Assembly (NCBI GenBank): GCA_028714735.1
Contig: JAQTLU010000006.1
Span: 110,102-174,101, forward strand
DNA from: Gallionellaceae bacterium
Lineage (GTDB): Bacteria; Pseudomonadota; Gammaproteobacteria; Burkholderiales; Thiobacillaceae
Length of the DNA: 64,000 nt
Direction: 5' to 3'
Position 1 is the first letter of the stretch. Every line of letters starts with the position of its first letter. Under the pieces are notes generated by a model, which worked only from the letters and a program-made list of their open reading frames with translations, had not been told where the DNA came from and ran no database searches. This document shows, in pieces, positions 9,661 to 20,066 of the stretch. The translations under genes were made by a program, and so were the position numbers.

Positions 9661-12600
9661 TTGGGATCAGCATGGCAGGCATTCATAGCCAATTTGCCCA
9701 GACAATGGCACCGGATCGGGGCCCGGCTGCCCGGTAGCAGCACGCCTGGCCAGCCTGCCCGGGAAGCCCCTCCGCTGCGGGCGGAGTTGTTCAGCAGCGA
9801 CCAGATGGAGCAGCACGGCGTGCTGCTCGCGTCCGGCCACCGCCTGGCGCCGGGGCGGGTGCCGGACCAGTTGCTGGTGCGACTGGCCGCGAACGAGCGG
9901 GTGCTGATCGAGACCTGCGAGCGGCTGATGGCGGCAGTGGCGGCCAAGCACCGCATCACCCCGGCCGGGGAATGGCTGCTCGACAACTTCTATCTGGTCG
10001 AAGAACAGATCCGCACCGCCCGGCAGCACCTGCCCAAGGGCTACAGCCGGGAACTGCCGGCCCTGATCGAGGGTGTTTCGGCCGGGCTGCCGCGCGTGTA
10101 CGACCTCGCCCTCGAGACCATCGCCCACGGTGACGGCCGGGTGGACCCGGACAGTCTCAGCCGTTTCGTCGCGGCCTACCAGACCGTCACGCCGTTGCGC
10201 CTGGGCGAACTGTGGGCCGTGCCCATCATGTTGCGCCTGGCCTTGATCGAGAATCTGCGCCGCGTCGCGGTGCGCATTGCCACCGGCAGGGTCGACCGGG
10301 ACCAGGCTGCCGCCTGGGCCGACAAGCTGACGGAGATCGTCCGCCAGGACCCGAAGAGCCTGATCCTGGTGATCGCGGACATGGCGCGCTCGAATCCGCC
10401 CATGTCCCCCCCCTTCGTGTCGGAATTCGCGCGCCGCCTGCAGGGGCAGGGGCCTGCCCTGGCCTTGCCGCTGACCTGGATCGAGCAGCAACTGGCCGAG
10501 TCGGGCCTGAGCATCGAACAACTGGTCCGTGCCGGCAACCAGAAACAGGCGGCCGACCAGGTCTCCGTCAGCAACAGCATCGGCAGTCTGCGCTTTCTCG
10601 GCACCATGGACTGGCGCGAGTTCGTCGAGACCTTGAGCGTGGTCGAGCGGACCCTGCGCGAGGACCCGGCCGCCGCCTACGCGGCGATGGACTTCGCCAG
10701 CCGCGACCGCTATCGCCACGTCATCGAGCGCGTGGCAAAGGCCGGCGGCGTGTCCGAGGCCGAGACCAGCCGGCGCGCCATCGACCTTGCTCAAGCAGGG
10801 GCCGCCCGGCACGGCGGCGATGACCGAACGGCGCATGTCGGCTACTACCTGATCGACCGGGGTCTGCCTGAACTGGAGCACGCCAGCCAGGCACACCTCC
10901 CCCTGATCGTGCGGCTGCGGCGCGGGGCAGGCCGCTCGCCCCTGCGGCTCTATCTGGGCATGATCGGGCTGATCACGACACTGCTATCCGTCGGCATGCT
11001 GGCGCGGGCTGGGTCGGACGGCCTGGCCGGCTGGGCGCTGGCGCTATTCGGCCTGCTCGTACTGCTGGCCACCAGCCAGCTCGCGGTCGCCCTGGTGAAC
11101 TGGCTGGCCACCTTGCTGACCTCGCCGAGCCCGCTGCCGCGCATGGACTATGCCAAGGGCATCCCGCCGACGGCGCGCGCCCTGGTCGTGGTGCCGACCA
11201 TGCTGACCAGCCCGCGCAACATCGATGACCTGCTCGAGGCGCTGGAAGTCCGCTTCCTGGCCAATCGAGACGACAACCTGCGCTTCGGCCTGCTGACCGA
11301 TTTTCGTGACGCGGCCGAGGAAACGCTGGCCGAAGACGCGCCGCTGCTGGACCTGGCGCGGGCACGGATCGAGGCCCTGAATCGGCAATACGCCGGCGAA
11401 GGCACCGATGTCTTCTTCCTGTTCCATCGCCCGCGCCGCTGGAACCCGCACGACCGGACCTGGATGGGCTACGAGCGCAAGCGCGGCAAGCTGGCGGACC
11501 TGAACGCCCTGCTGCGGGAAAACAACGCCGGCGGCTTCGCCCGGGTGGTCGGCGGGCTCGATGCCCTGGCCGGGATCAAGTACGTCATCACCCTGGACAC
11601 CGATACCCAGTTGCCGCGCGACGCCGCGCGCCAATTCGTCGGCACCATGGCGCACCCGCTCAACCACCCGTTCTACGACCCCGCCCTGAAGCGGGTCAGC
11701 GCCGGCTACGGCATCCTGCAACCGCGCGTGAGCGTCAGCCTGCCCGGCACCAGCCAGTCGCGCTATGCCCGCCTGCACGGCGGCGAGCCGGGCATCGACC
11801 CGTATACCCGCGCCGTCTCCGACGTCTACCAGGACGCCTTCGGCGAGGGCTCGTTCATCGGCAAGGGCATCTACGACGTCGAGGCCTTCGAGCAAGCGCT
11901 CAAGGGCCGCTTTCCCGAGAACCGCATCCTCAGCCATGACCTCTTGGAAGGCTGCTACGCCCGCTCCGGCCTGATGAGCGATGCCCAGTTGTACGAGGAA
12001 TACCCGGGCCGCTACGGCGCCGACGTCAACCGCCGTTACCGCTGGATCCGCGGCGACTGGCAGCTCGCTGGCTGGCTGCTGCCGTGGGCGCCCGGAGCCG
12101 ACGGGCGCTATCGCCGCAATTCGCTCTCGGCCCTGTCGCGCTGGAAGCTGTTCGACAACCTGCGCCGCAGCCTGGTGCCGGCGGCATTGACCCTGCTCCT
12201 GGTGCTGGGCTGGACGCTGCCGTCGGCCATGTTCTGGACCCTGGCGCTACTCGGCGTCCTGCTGATTCAGCCCATCCTGGCCACCCTGCTGGATGGGCTG
12301 CGCAAACCGGACGACATGCGCTGGGGCCAGCATCTCGCCGCGGCCACCCGAGGCGCCGGCCAGCGCCTCGTCCAGACCGGATTCAATCTTGCGACGCTGC
12401 CCCACGAGGCCCACTACAGCCTGGATGCGATCCTGCGCACGCTTGGCCGTTTGCTGTTCAGCCAACAGCGGCTGCTGGAATGGAACCCCTCCGGCGACCA
12501 GGAACGACAAAGCCGCAGCAACCTCGCCGCGTCATTCCGCGCCATGGCGTTCGCGTCCCTGCTCGGCGCCGGCAGCACCCTCTATCTGGCGCTGGTCAAT

Positions 12601-15600
12601 CCGGCCGCGCTGGCCGTGGCCGGACCCATCCTGTTCCTGTGGCTGGTCTCGCCCGTCATCACCTGGTGGATCAGCCTGCCCCTGGCCCGCCGCGAGGCCA
12701 GCCTGAGCATCGAGCAGACCCGCTTTCTCGGCCGCATCGCGCGCAAGACCTGGGCCTTCTTCGAGACCTTCGTCGGCCCCGATGACCACTGGCTGCCGCC
12801 GGACAACTATCAGGAATACCACGAGGCCCGGCTCGCCCATCGCACCTCGCCCACCAATATGGGATTGGCCCTGCTGGCCAACCTGTCCGCTTACGACTTC
12901 GGCTACATCCCGGCTGGACAACTGGTCGAACGCACGGACCACACCCTGGCGACGATGGCCGGGCTGAAACGTCACCGTGGCCATTTCTTCAACTGGTATG
13001 ACACCCAGACTCTGAAACCGATGCACCCCGTGTACATCTCGACGGTGGACAGCGGCAACCTGGCGGGCCATCTGCTGACTTTGCGACCGGGACTGCTCGC
13101 GCTGCTCGACCGCCCCATCCTGGAGCCGCGCTGGCTGGACGGCCTGGGCGATACCCTGGGGATACTGGAAGTGGCGGCGGGCGACCACGCGCCCACCACG
13201 CTGGCCCGGTTTACCGAGGAATACCGGGATGCGCGCGAGTTTGCCCATGACCTGCCGCCGGACTCCCTCACGGCAGTGCGCCGCCTGCTGGAGCAGTTGA
13301 CCCGGTCGGCCGAGGCCATTCTGACCGACCTGGCCGCTGAACCCGACGGCCAGGCACACGGGTGGGCACAGGCATTGGTCCGGCAATGCCGGGCCAGCCA
13401 CGACGAGCTGGCCTTCCTGGCGTCCTGGACCGATCTGGCCGAGGCATCCGGCGGGGTCGACAAGCTGCCTGAGCTCGAAAACATCCCGACCCTGCGCGCC
13501 CTGGCCGGGCTCGATGTGGCGTTATCGAGCCACCTCGCGGACCACCCGGAGTCCGCCGCGCTGCGTGATCGCATCCAGCAGGCCAGCGCGCGCGCCCAGG
13601 CCCGCATCGCCGCCATCCAGCGCCTGGCCCTGCTGGCCGGCGAACTCGCGGAAATGGAATACGGCTTCCTGTACGACAAGTCGTCGCGCCTGCTCAGCAT
13701 CGGCTACAACGTCGACGAGCGCCGTCTGGATGCCAGCTACTACGACCTGCTGGCCTCGGAGGTACGCCTGTGCGTGTTCGTCGCCATCGCCCAGGGGCAA
13801 CTGCCCCAGGAGAGCTGGTTCGCCCTGGGGCGCCTGCTCACCCGCGCCGGCGGCGAGCCGATCCTGCTGTCGTGGAGCGGCTCGATGTTCGAGTACCTGA
13901 TGCCGCAGCTGGTGATGCCGAACTACGAACACACGCTGCTCGACCAGACCGCCAGGGCGGCGGTGGCGCGCCAGATCGAGTACGGCGATCAGCTCGGCCT
14001 GCCCTGGGGCATCTCGGAATCCGGCTACAACACGGTGGACGCCCAGCTCAACTACCAGTACCGCGCCTTCGGCGTGCCCGGGCTGGGCCTGAAACGCGGC
14101 CTGGCCGAGGACCAGGTCATCGCCCCCTACGCCTCGGCGCTCGCGCTGATGGTGGCGCCGGAGGCGGCCTGCCAGAACCTGCAACGGCTTGCTGCCGTCG
14201 GTGCGGAAGGCCGGTTCGGCCTGCACGAGGCCATCGACTACACCCCGGCCCGGCAACGACGCGGCGAGACGCAAACCCTGGTGCATTCCTACATGGCCCA
14301 TCACCAGGGCATGAGCCTGCTCGCCCTGGCCTGGCTGCTGCTGGACCAGCCGATGCAGAAGCGCTTTGCCGCCGACCCGCTGTTCCAGTCCACCCTGCTG
14401 CTGTTGCAGGAGCGCATCCCCCGCGCCTCGGCGTTCTATGCCCACACCGCCGAACTCACCGACATCCAGGCCGGCGCCAGCAGCACGCAGATGCCGATCC
14501 GGGTGTTGACCAACCCGGACACGCCGATCCCGGAAGTGCAATTGCTGTCCAACGGCCGCTATCACGTCATGGTCACCAACGCGGGCGGCGGCTACAGCCG
14601 CTGGCGCGATCTCGCCGTGACGCGCTGGCGTGAAGACGCCACCCGCGACCCCTGGGGCACCTTCTGCTATCTGCGCGACGTAGACAGCGGCATGGTCTGG
14701 ACCAGCGCCCACCAGCCGGCCCAGAAGCGCGCGGAACACTACGAAGCGATCTTTTCCGAAGGCCGCGCGGAATTCCGCCGCCGCGACGGCGATTTCGAGC
14801 TCCATACCGATATCATCGTCTCGCCGGAAGACGACATCGAATTGCACCGGGTGCGCATCACCAACCATGCCACCGTTCCCCGGACCATCGAGGTCACCAG
14901 CTACGCCGAGGTGGTGCTGGCTGACCCCGCCGCCGACACCTTGCATCCGGCCTTCAGCAACCTGTTCGTGCAGACCGAGATCGTCGAGGCGCAGCGGGCC
15001 ATCCTGTGCACCCGCCGGCCCCGCTCGCGCGACGAGTCGACGCCCTGGCTGTTCCACCTGATGGCCGTGCACGACGCCGAGGTCGGCGGGCATTCCTACG
15101 AGACTGATCGCGCCCGTTTCATCGGTCGCGGCCGCGACCTCGCCGCCCCGCAGGCGTTGGACGCCGACGCGGCGCTGTCCGGCAGCCAGGGCTCGGTGCT
15201 CGACCCCATCGTCGCCATCCGTGCCCGGCTCACCATCCAACCGGGCCAGTCGGCCAACGTGGACCTGGTCTACGGCATCGGCGACAGCCGCGCCACGGCC
15301 CTCGACCTGGTCGGCAAGTATCAGGACCGCCGCCTCGCCGACCGCGTCTTCGAACTGGCCTGGACCCACGCCCAGGTGTTGCTGCGCCAGATCAACGCTG
15401 CCGAGGCCGACGCTCAGCTCTACGGCCGCCTGGCCAACTCGGTCATCTACGCCAATGCCGCCCTGCGTGCCGACGCCAGCGTGCTGCTGCGCAACCGGCG
15501 CGGGCAATCCGGCCTGTGGGGCTATGCCATCTCCGGCGACCTGCCCATCGTGTTGCTGCGTATTGCAGACCTGGCCAATATCGAGCTGGTGCGCCAGCTC

Positions 15601-18402
15601 ATCCAGGCCCATGCCTACTGGCGCCTGAAGGGGCTGGCGGTGGACCTGGTGATCTGGAACGAGGATCGCGCCGGTTACCGGCAGGCGCTGCACGACCAGA
15701 TACTGGGCCTGGTGGCGGTGGGCCTGGAAATCCAGGCGATGGACCGGCCGGGCGGCATCTTCGTGCGCTCGGTGGAGCAGATATCGGAAGAAGACCGCAC
15801 CTTGTTCCAGACCGTCGCCCGGGTCATCCTCAGCGACAGCCGCGGCACTCTGGCGGAACAGGTCAACCGCCCCGGCCTGGCGGAAGTGCGGGTGCCGCGC
15901 CTGATCGCCAGCCGCCCCGGCCTGGCCGGGGCGCCCGTCATTGATCTGCCACATCGCGACCTGATCCTGGCCAACGGCCTCGGCGGCTTCACCCCGGACG
16001 GGCGCGAATACGTCACCACCACCACGGCGGCACAGGTCACCCCGGCGCCGTGGGCGAATGTGCTGGCCAATCCGCAGTTCGGCAGCGTCGTCTCGGAGAG
16101 CGGCCAGGCCTACACCTGGGGCGAGAACGCGCACGAGTTCCGACTCACGCCCTGGCACAACGATCCGGTCTCCGACCCGGGCGGCGAGGCCTACTACCTG
16201 CGCGACGAGGAGACCGGCCGGTTCTGGTCGCCGACGCCGCTGCCCCGGCGCGGCGCGGCGCCCTACGTCAGCCGGCACGGCTTCGGCTACAGCGTGTTCG
16301 AGCATGTTGAGGCCGGCATCCGCTCGGAGCTGTGGGTCTACGTGGCCCTGGATGCGGCGGTGAAGTTCTCCGTGCTCAAGGTGCGCAACGACTCTGGCCG
16401 GCCGCGCCGGCTGTCCGCCACCGGTTATGTGGAATGGGTGCTGGGCGACCTGCGCCCGAAATCGCTCATGCACGTCACCACCGAGGCCGATCCCTACAGC
16501 GGCGCGCTCTACGCGCGCAACCCGTACAACAGCGAGTTCCCCGACCGGGTCGCCTTCTTCGACGTCGACGACGTCAACCGCACCGTGACCGGCAACCGCG
16601 CCGAATTCATCGGCCGCAACGGCAGCCTGGCCGACCCGGCGGCGCTGCGGCGCAGCCACCTGTCCGGCAAAGCAGGCGCGGGCCTCGACCCCTGCGCCGC
16701 CATCCAGGTGGCCTTCGACCTGGCCGACGGCCAGGAACGCGAGATTGTCTTTCGCCTGGGCCTGGGCGGCATCCCCGGCGGCGACGAAGTCCTCCGCCTG
16801 GTGCATCGCTTCCGTGGCAGCCATGCGGCCCGGCGCGCCCTGGAAGCGGTCTGGCAGTACTGGAACCACACCCTGGGCGCGGTCCAGGTCGATACCCCCG
16901 ACCAGTCGCTCAACGTGCTCGCCAATGGCTGGCTGCTGTACCAGACCCTGGCCTGCCGGATGTGGGCGCGCAGCGGCTATTACCAGTCGGGCGGCGCCTT
17001 CGGTTTCCGCGACCAGTTGCAGGACGCGATGGCCCTGGTGCATGCCGAACCACGACTGCTGCGCGCCCAGTTGCTCCTGTGCGCCGGACGCCAGTTCCGC
17101 GAGGGCGATGTCCAGCACTGGTGGCATCCGCCCGCCGGCCGGGGCGTGCGCAGCCATTGTTCCGACGACTACCTGTGGCTGGCCCTGGCCACCTGCCGCT
17201 ATGTCACGAGCACCGGCGACACTGGGGTGCTGGACGAGCCGGTGGCGTTCCTGGAAGGCCGCCCGCTCAACCCGGACGACGATTCCTACTATGACCTGCC
17301 GGGGCGCACCGAGGCCAGCGAGAGCCTGTACCGGCACTGCGTGCTGGCGATCCGGCACGGCCTGCGCCACGGCGAGCACGGCCTGCCGCTGATCGGTTCC
17401 GGCGACTGGAACGACGGCATGAACCGGGTCGGCATCCAGGGCCGGGGCGAAAGCGTCTGGCTGGGCTTCTTCCTACATGAAGTGCTGCAACGGTTCGGCG
17501 CCCTGGCGCAGCGGCACGGCGACACTGAATTTGCCGAAGTCTGCGCGACCGAAGCGAAGCGCCTGAGCGAGAACCTGGAACACCACGCCTGGGACGGCGC
17601 CTGGTATCGGCGCGCCTGGTTCGACGACGGCAGCCCGCTCGGCTCGGCGGAAAGCGCCGAATGTCGGATCGATTCCATCTCGCAAAGCTGGGCCGTGCTG
17701 TCCGGCGCCGGCGACGACCAACGCGCGCGTCAGGCCATGAACGCCCTGGATGAGCACCTGGTGCGCCGCGACGACGGCCTGATCCAGTTGCTCGATCCAC
17801 CCTTCGACCGCTCGGACATGGACCCCGGCTACATCAAGGGCTACGTGCCCGGCGTGCGCGAGAACGGCGGCCAGTACACCCACGCCGCCATCTGGGCCGC
17901 CATGGCCTTCGCCGCCCAGGGCGACCCCCGGCGCGCCTGGGAGCTGACTACCCTGATCAACCCAGCCAACCATGCGAAGTCAGACGATGCCATCGCCACC
18001 TACAAGGTCGAACCCTACGTCATGGCCGCCGACGTCTACGCCCTGGCGCCGCACACTGGCCGCGGCGGCTGGACCTGGTACACCGGCTCGGCCGGCTGGA
18101 TGTACCGGCTCGTCGTCGAATCCCTGCTCGGCCTGAGGCTGGAAACGGACCGGCTGCATATCGCACCCTGCCTGCCCGCGCACTGGCCGGGCTTCAAGGT
18201 CCACTACCGCTATCGGGAGACGGTCTACCACATCGCCGTCACGCAACCCGGCCCCGACAGCCCTGAAGAGCCGGGCATGACGGTCGACGGCATCGGGCAG
18301 GACGGCATGGCGATTGCCCTGGTCGATGACCAGCAGGAACACACAGTGGCGGTGCGGGTAGCGGGTAGCGGCGAATCGGTGGTCATTCGCGAAACCCGAT
18401 AA
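9661..18402 (+). CDS. ndvB: Giant cyclic beta-1,2-glucan synthase (GT84-glycoamylase-GH94; NdvB/ChvB type)
   Basis: This 2913-residue inner-membrane enzyme should make cyclic beta-1,2-glucan, a periplasmic osmo-adaptation polymer, from UDP-glucose. A helical N-terminal region and membrane helices at about 425-480 come first. The GT84 glycosyltransferase spans about 500-800, with the D-x-D motif in ITLDTDTQ near 640 and R-R-Y-R-W-I-R near 788. Further helices lie at about 840-880 and 960-1015. A glycoamylase-like domain starts near 1330, and two carbohydrate-binding/GH94 N-terminal units lie near 1630 and 2100. The C-terminal GH94 phosphorylase-like domain has GSGDWNDGMNR near 2580. The start is TTG 9661, six bases after TAGGGAG. 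The nearby ATG at 9672 is out of frame. The gene appears monocistronic. Confidence 0.93.
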   Translation: MGSAWQAFIANLPRQWHRIGARLPGSSTPGQPAREAPPLRAELFSSDQMEQHGVLLASGHRLAPGRVPDQLLVRLAANERVLIETCERLMAAVAAKHRITPAGEWLLDNFYLVEEQIRTARQHLPKGYSRELPALIEGVSAGLPRVYDLALETIAHGDGRVDPDSLSRFVAAYQTVTPLRLGELWAVPIMLRLALIENLRRVAVRIATGRVDRDQAAAWADKLTEIVRQDPKSLILVIADMARSNPPMSPPFVSEFARRLQGQGPALALPLTWIEQQLAESGLSIEQLVRAGNQKQAADQVSVSNSIGSLRFLGTMDWREFVETLSVVERTLREDPAAAYAAMDFASRDRYRHVIERVAKAGGVSEAETSRRAIDLAQAGAARHGGDDRTAHVGYYLIDRGLPELEHASQAHLPLIVRLRRGAGRSPLRLYLGMIGLITTLLSVGMLARAGSDGLAGWALALFGLLVLLATSQLAVALVNWLATLLTSPSPLPRMDYAKGIPPTARALVVVPTMLTSPRNIDDLLEALEVRFLANRDDNLRFGLLTDFRDAAEETLAEDAPLLDLARARIEALNRQYAGEGTDVFFLFHRPRRWNPHDRTWMGYERKRGKLADLNALLRENNAGGFARVVGGLDALAGIKYVITLDTDTQLPRDAARQFVGTMAHPLNHPFYDPALKRVSAGYGILQPRVSVSLPGTSQSRYARLHGGEPGIDPYTRAVSDVYQDAFGEGSFIGKGIYDVEAFEQALKGRFPENRILSHDLLEGCYARSGLMSDAQLYEEYPGRYGADVNRRYRWIRGDWQLAGWLLPWAPGADGRYRRNSLSALSRWKLFDNLRRSLVPAALTLLLVLGWTLPSAMFWTLALLGVLLIQPILATLLDGLRKPDDMRWGQHLAAATRGAGQRLVQTGFNLATLPHEAHYSLDAILRTLGRLLFSQQRLLEWNPSGDQERQSRSNLAASFRAMAFASLLGAGSTLYLALVNPAALAVAGPILFLWLVSPVITWWISLPLARREASLSIEQTRFLGRIARKTWAFFETFVGPDDHWLPPDNYQEYHEARLAHRTSPTNMGLALLANLSAYDFGYIPAGQLVERTDHTLATMAGLKRHRGHFFNWYDTQTLKPMHPVYISTVDSGNLAGHLLTLRPGLLALLDRPILEPRWLDGLGDTLGILEVAAGDHAPTTLARFTEEYRDAREFAHDLPPDSLTAVRRLLEQLTRSAEAILTDLAAEPDGQAHGWAQALVRQCRASHDELAFLASWTDLAEASGGVDKLPELENIPTLRALAGLDVALSSHLADHPESAALRDRIQQASARAQARIAAIQRLALLAGELAEMEYGFLYDKSSRLLSIGYNVDERRLDASYYDLLASEVRLCVFVAIAQGQLPQESWFALGRLLTRAGGEPILLSWSGSMFEYLMPQLVMPNYEHTLLDQTARAAVARQIEYGDQLGLPWGISESGYNTVDAQLNYQYRAFGVPGLGLKRGLAEDQVIAPYASALALMVAPEAACQNLQRLAAVGAEGRFGLHEAIDYTPARQRRGETQTLVHSYMAHHQGMSLLALAWLLLDQPMQKRFAADPLFQSTLLLLQERIPRASAFYAHTAELTDIQAGASSTQMPIRVLTNPDTPIPEVQLLSNGRYHVMVTNAGGGYSRWRDLAVTRWREDATRDPWGTFCYLRDVDSGMVWTSAHQPAQKRAEHYEAIFSEGRAEFRRRDGDFELHTDIIVSPEDDIELHRVRITNHATVPRTIEVTSYAEVVLADPAADTLHPAFSNLFVQTEIVEAQRAILCTRRPRSRDESTPWLFHLMAVHDAEVGGHSYETDRARFIGRGRDLAAPQALDADAALSGSQGSVLDPIVAIRARLTIQPGQSANVDLVYGIGDSRATALDLVGKYQDRRLADRVFELAWTHAQVLLRQINAAEADAQLYGRLANSVIYANAALRADASVLLRNRRGQSGLWGYAISGDLPIVLLRIADLANIELVRQLIQAHAYWRLKGLAVDLVIWNEDRAGYRQALHDQILGLVAVGLEIQAMDRPGGIFVRSVEQISEEDRTLFQTVARVILSDSRGTLAEQVNRPGLAEVRVPRLIASRPGLAGAPVIDLPHRDLILANGLGGFTPDGREYVTTTTAAQVTPAPWANVLANPQFGSVVSESGQAYTWGENAHEFRLTPWHNDPVSDPGGEAYYLRDEETGRFWSPTPLPRRGAAPYVSRHGFGYSVFEHVEAGIRSELWVYVALDAAVKFSVLKVRNDSGRPRRLSATGYVEWVLGDLRPKSLMHVTTEADPYSGALYARNPYNSEFPDRVAFFDVDDVNRTVTGNRAEFIGRNGSLADPAALRRSHLSGKAGAGLDPCAAIQVAFDLADGQEREIVFRLGLGGIPGGDEVLRLVHRFRGSHAARRALEAVWQYWNHTLGAVQVDTPDQSLNVLANGWLLYQTLACRMWARSGYYQSGGAFGFRDQLQDAMALVHAEPRLLRAQLLLCAGRQFREGDVQHWWHPPAGRGVRSHCSDDYLWLALATCRYVTSTGDTGVLDEPVAFLEGRPLNPDDDSYYDLPGRTEASESLYRHCVLAIRHGLRHGEHGLPLIGSGDWNDGMNRVGIQGRGESVWLGFFLHEVLQRFGALAQRHGDTEFAEVCATEAKRLSENLEHHAWDGAWYRRAWFDDGSPLGSAESAECRIDSISQSWAVLSGAGDDQRARQAMNALDEHLVRRDDGLIQLLDPPFDRSDMDPGYIKGYVPGVRENGGQYTHAAIWAAMAFAAQGDPRRAWELTTLINPANHAKSDDAIATYKVEPYVMAADVYALAPHTGRGGWTWYTGSAGWMYRLVVESLLGLRLETDRLHIAPCLPAHWPGFKVHYRYRETVYHIAVTQPGPDSPEEPGMTVDGIGQDGMAIALVDDQQEHTVAVRVAGSGESVVIRETR

Positions 18403-18885
18403 TAACCGCCTAAATCCGCCCGCGCGGCGAGCAAAGGCGCCCACTTGGCCAAGGACAAACTACCCGTTCGAATAACGCCCGCGGGATCCGGCAAAGAAAC
18501 ATAAGCAGGAAGAAAAGCGCCGTCAGAAACTCGCGGACAACGCCGCCGCCGATGGCAGCGACCAAACGCTTGCGGAAGAACCGTCACAGGCAAAACCCCC
18601 GCCCCGACAGCACGGCCGCGATCATGCCAGACGATGCGACCCCACCTGAACCATGATGGAATTGTCGTCACATGGGGATTCCGAATCCGGTGCCGAAAAT
18701 GCGCTGCCTGATCGGGTTGGCGCTGTCTCAGCATTCCATGTAGCCTGATCTGCATTCGCTTAGTAGCTGCCGTTGAGGTGGCTGGCACGACAGCCTGTTC
18801 GTCGGCCTGACAGTCACACGCCAAATACGACACAAATCGAATGTCGAGATCTACACTGAACCCTTGATTATTGAGGAGTGAGTCC
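18403..18885. other. Intergenic stretch with a possible decayed coding fragment
   Basis: This 483-base stretch lies between the glucan synthase and the HxlR gene. A protein-like charged stretch (K-K-H-K-Q-E-E-K-R-R-Q-K-L-A-D-N) is readable in one plus-strand frame at about 18476-18654. It has no start codon and is cut off upstream by a stop at 18473. This could be the remnant of a lost gene or chance. The last 13 bases hold the ribosome binding site GAGGAG (18873-18878) of the next gene. No tRNA or terminator hairpin was recognised. Confidence 0.4.
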
Positions 18886-19593
18886 ATGCAGAAGGGTTAT
18901 GGGCAATTTTGTCCACTCGCCAAAGCGGCTGAACTTCTGTGTGAGCGGTGGACCATGATCGTCATACGAGAACTTGTTGCCGGCAGCCAACACTTCAATG
19001 ACCTGCAACGAGGTCTGCCCTTGATGTCGCCGACCCTGCTTTCACAACGGTTGAAACAACTCACCGAAGCTGGCGTCGTAAGGAAAACCGTCGGGAACAC
19101 CGGTAAACAGGCCTATGAACTCACTGAGGCCGGACTCGAACTGGAATCCCTGGTCAAGGTGATGGGCATCTGGGGGCATCGCTGGGCGAAAAGCCAGTTT
19201 GAGGATCATGACCTCGATGTTGGTTTGCTGATGTGGGACATCCGCCGTGGCGTAAATTCGGCCTGCTTCCCCGCGCAACGGCTGGTGATCGAGTTTGCCT
19301 TTTCCGATGCGCCCAAGGGGATGGGGCAATGGTGGCTGGTATCCGAAAACAACGATGTGGATCTTTGCCTCAAGGCGCCGGGCCACGATGTCGACCTGGT
19401 AATCAAGTCCACCGTCAGGGCCTTAACCTCGGTATGGATGTGCAAGCAGAATATGGGCGAGGCACTGAAAAGCGGCGAATTGACTCTGCTTGGTCCGTCG
19501 GACCTGCAAAAGCTGTTGCCCGCCTGGCTGCAAGGCAGCCCACTGGCCAGGATGGGCGCCGAATCGCTGGCTACAAAGCCCATCCTCCAGTGA
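18886..19593 (+). CDS. HxlR-family transcriptional regulator fused to an SCP2-like domain
   Basis: The protein has 235 residues. Residues 1-100 form an HxlR winged helix: C-P-L-A-K-A-A-E-L-L, W-T-M-I-V-I-R-E-L, S-P-T-L-L-S-Q-R-L, then the wing. A C-terminal region of about 120 residues resembles the SCP2 sterol-carrier fold found fused to a subset of HxlR regulators, and it may bind a hydrophobic ligand. The start ATG 18886 follows GAGGAG by 7 bases. The gene is convergent with the truncated hemoglobin gene, 19 bases apart. Base composition is less GC-rich by eye than its neighbours. Target genes are unknown. Confidence 0.85.
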   Translation: MQKGYGQFCPLAKAAELLCERWTMIVIRELVAGSQHFNDLQRGLPLMSPTLLSQRLKQLTEAGVVRKTVGNTGKQAYELTEAGLELESLVKVMGIWGHRWAKSQFEDHDLDVGLLMWDIRRGVNSACFPAQRLVIEFAFSDAPKGMGQWWLVSENNDVDLCLKAPGHDVDLVIKSTVRALTSVWMCKQNMGEALKSGELTLLGPSDLQKLLPAWLQGSPLARMGAESLATKPILQ

Positions 19594-19612
19594 GTTCATG
19601 CAAACCGTGGGG

Positions 19613-19984
19613 TTACTGATGCAGGATTTCACCCTTCAAGGCATAGGTGATTGCCAGGACATCCTTGCGGGCGGATTCGTCGATGCCGTGTTTTTCCATG
19701 ACACCCAGAATGTCATCGACCACCGCCATGTATTCGGCCTCGCTGATGTTCATCCCACGGTGACTCTCAGGCATGCTGCGCCCGGTGTATTTTTCCGGGC
19801 CGCCACTGCCGGCACCCAGAAAATCGCAAGTGTGCTTCTTGATTTCCGCTACTCGTTCCGGCTTGTCCAGATACGGTAGGAACCGGGCCTTGATGACCGG
19901 GTTATTCAGATGTGCTTCAACGATGTCATCAACCATTTTGGAAATGCCGGTTGCACCGCCCAGGCGTTCGTATAGGGTATTCAT
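19613..19984 (-). CDS. glbN: Group I truncated hemoglobin
   Basis: This 123-residue heme protein of the TrHbI type starts L-Y-E-R-L-G-G. It has the F-L-G-A-G-S-G-G-P-E-K-Y-T-G-R segment before the proximal heme ligand His75 (SHRGMNIS). Such proteins bind O2 or NO and often serve NO detoxification or oxygen handling. The start is supported by a very strong ribosome binding site on the minus strand (AGGAGGAGATC directly before ATG). Two ACAG/CTGT dyads lie 38-82 bases upstream and may regulate it. Confidence 0.93.
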   Translation of the reverse strand: MNTLYERLGGATGISKMVDDIVEAHLNNPVIKARFLPYLDKPERVAEIKKHTCDFLGAGSGGPEKYTGRSMPESHRGMNISEAEYMAVVDDILGVMEKHGIDESARKDVLAITYALKGEILHQ

Positions 19985-20021
19985 GATCTCCTCCTATCCA
20001 TGATGGTTAGTAGCGCAGTAC

Positions 20022-20066
20022 ACAGCCTGTAGAAACCGCCTGATTTCGTCTAGTACAGAATCTGTA
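20022..20066. promoter_or_regulatory. Candidate operator: two ACAG/CTGT palindromes upstream of the truncated hemoglobin gene
   Basis: A perfect 13-base palindrome TACAGA-A-TCTGTA lies at 20054-20066. A shorter dyad ACAG-C-CTGT lies at 20022-20030. Both share ACAG...CTGT arms and sit 38-82 bases upstream of the hemoglobin start on the minus strand, the right place for a regulator. The cognate factor is unknown. It does not match the FNR, NsrR or LexA consensus. Confidence 0.4.

Noticed and set aside
13522..17379. Very long antisense open frame (1285 codons) opposite the glucan synthase gene
   Set aside because: It is a mirror of a GC-rich coding gene on the other strand, with no domain pattern. 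The plus-strand protein is clearly real. The same applies to long antisense frames at 78-2516, 4232-6748, 45665-49252 and 49907-52354.
18225..18887. Minus-strand open frame across the gap before the HxlR gene
   Set aside because: No family pattern, and it overlaps the glucan synthase gene end. It is a chance frame.
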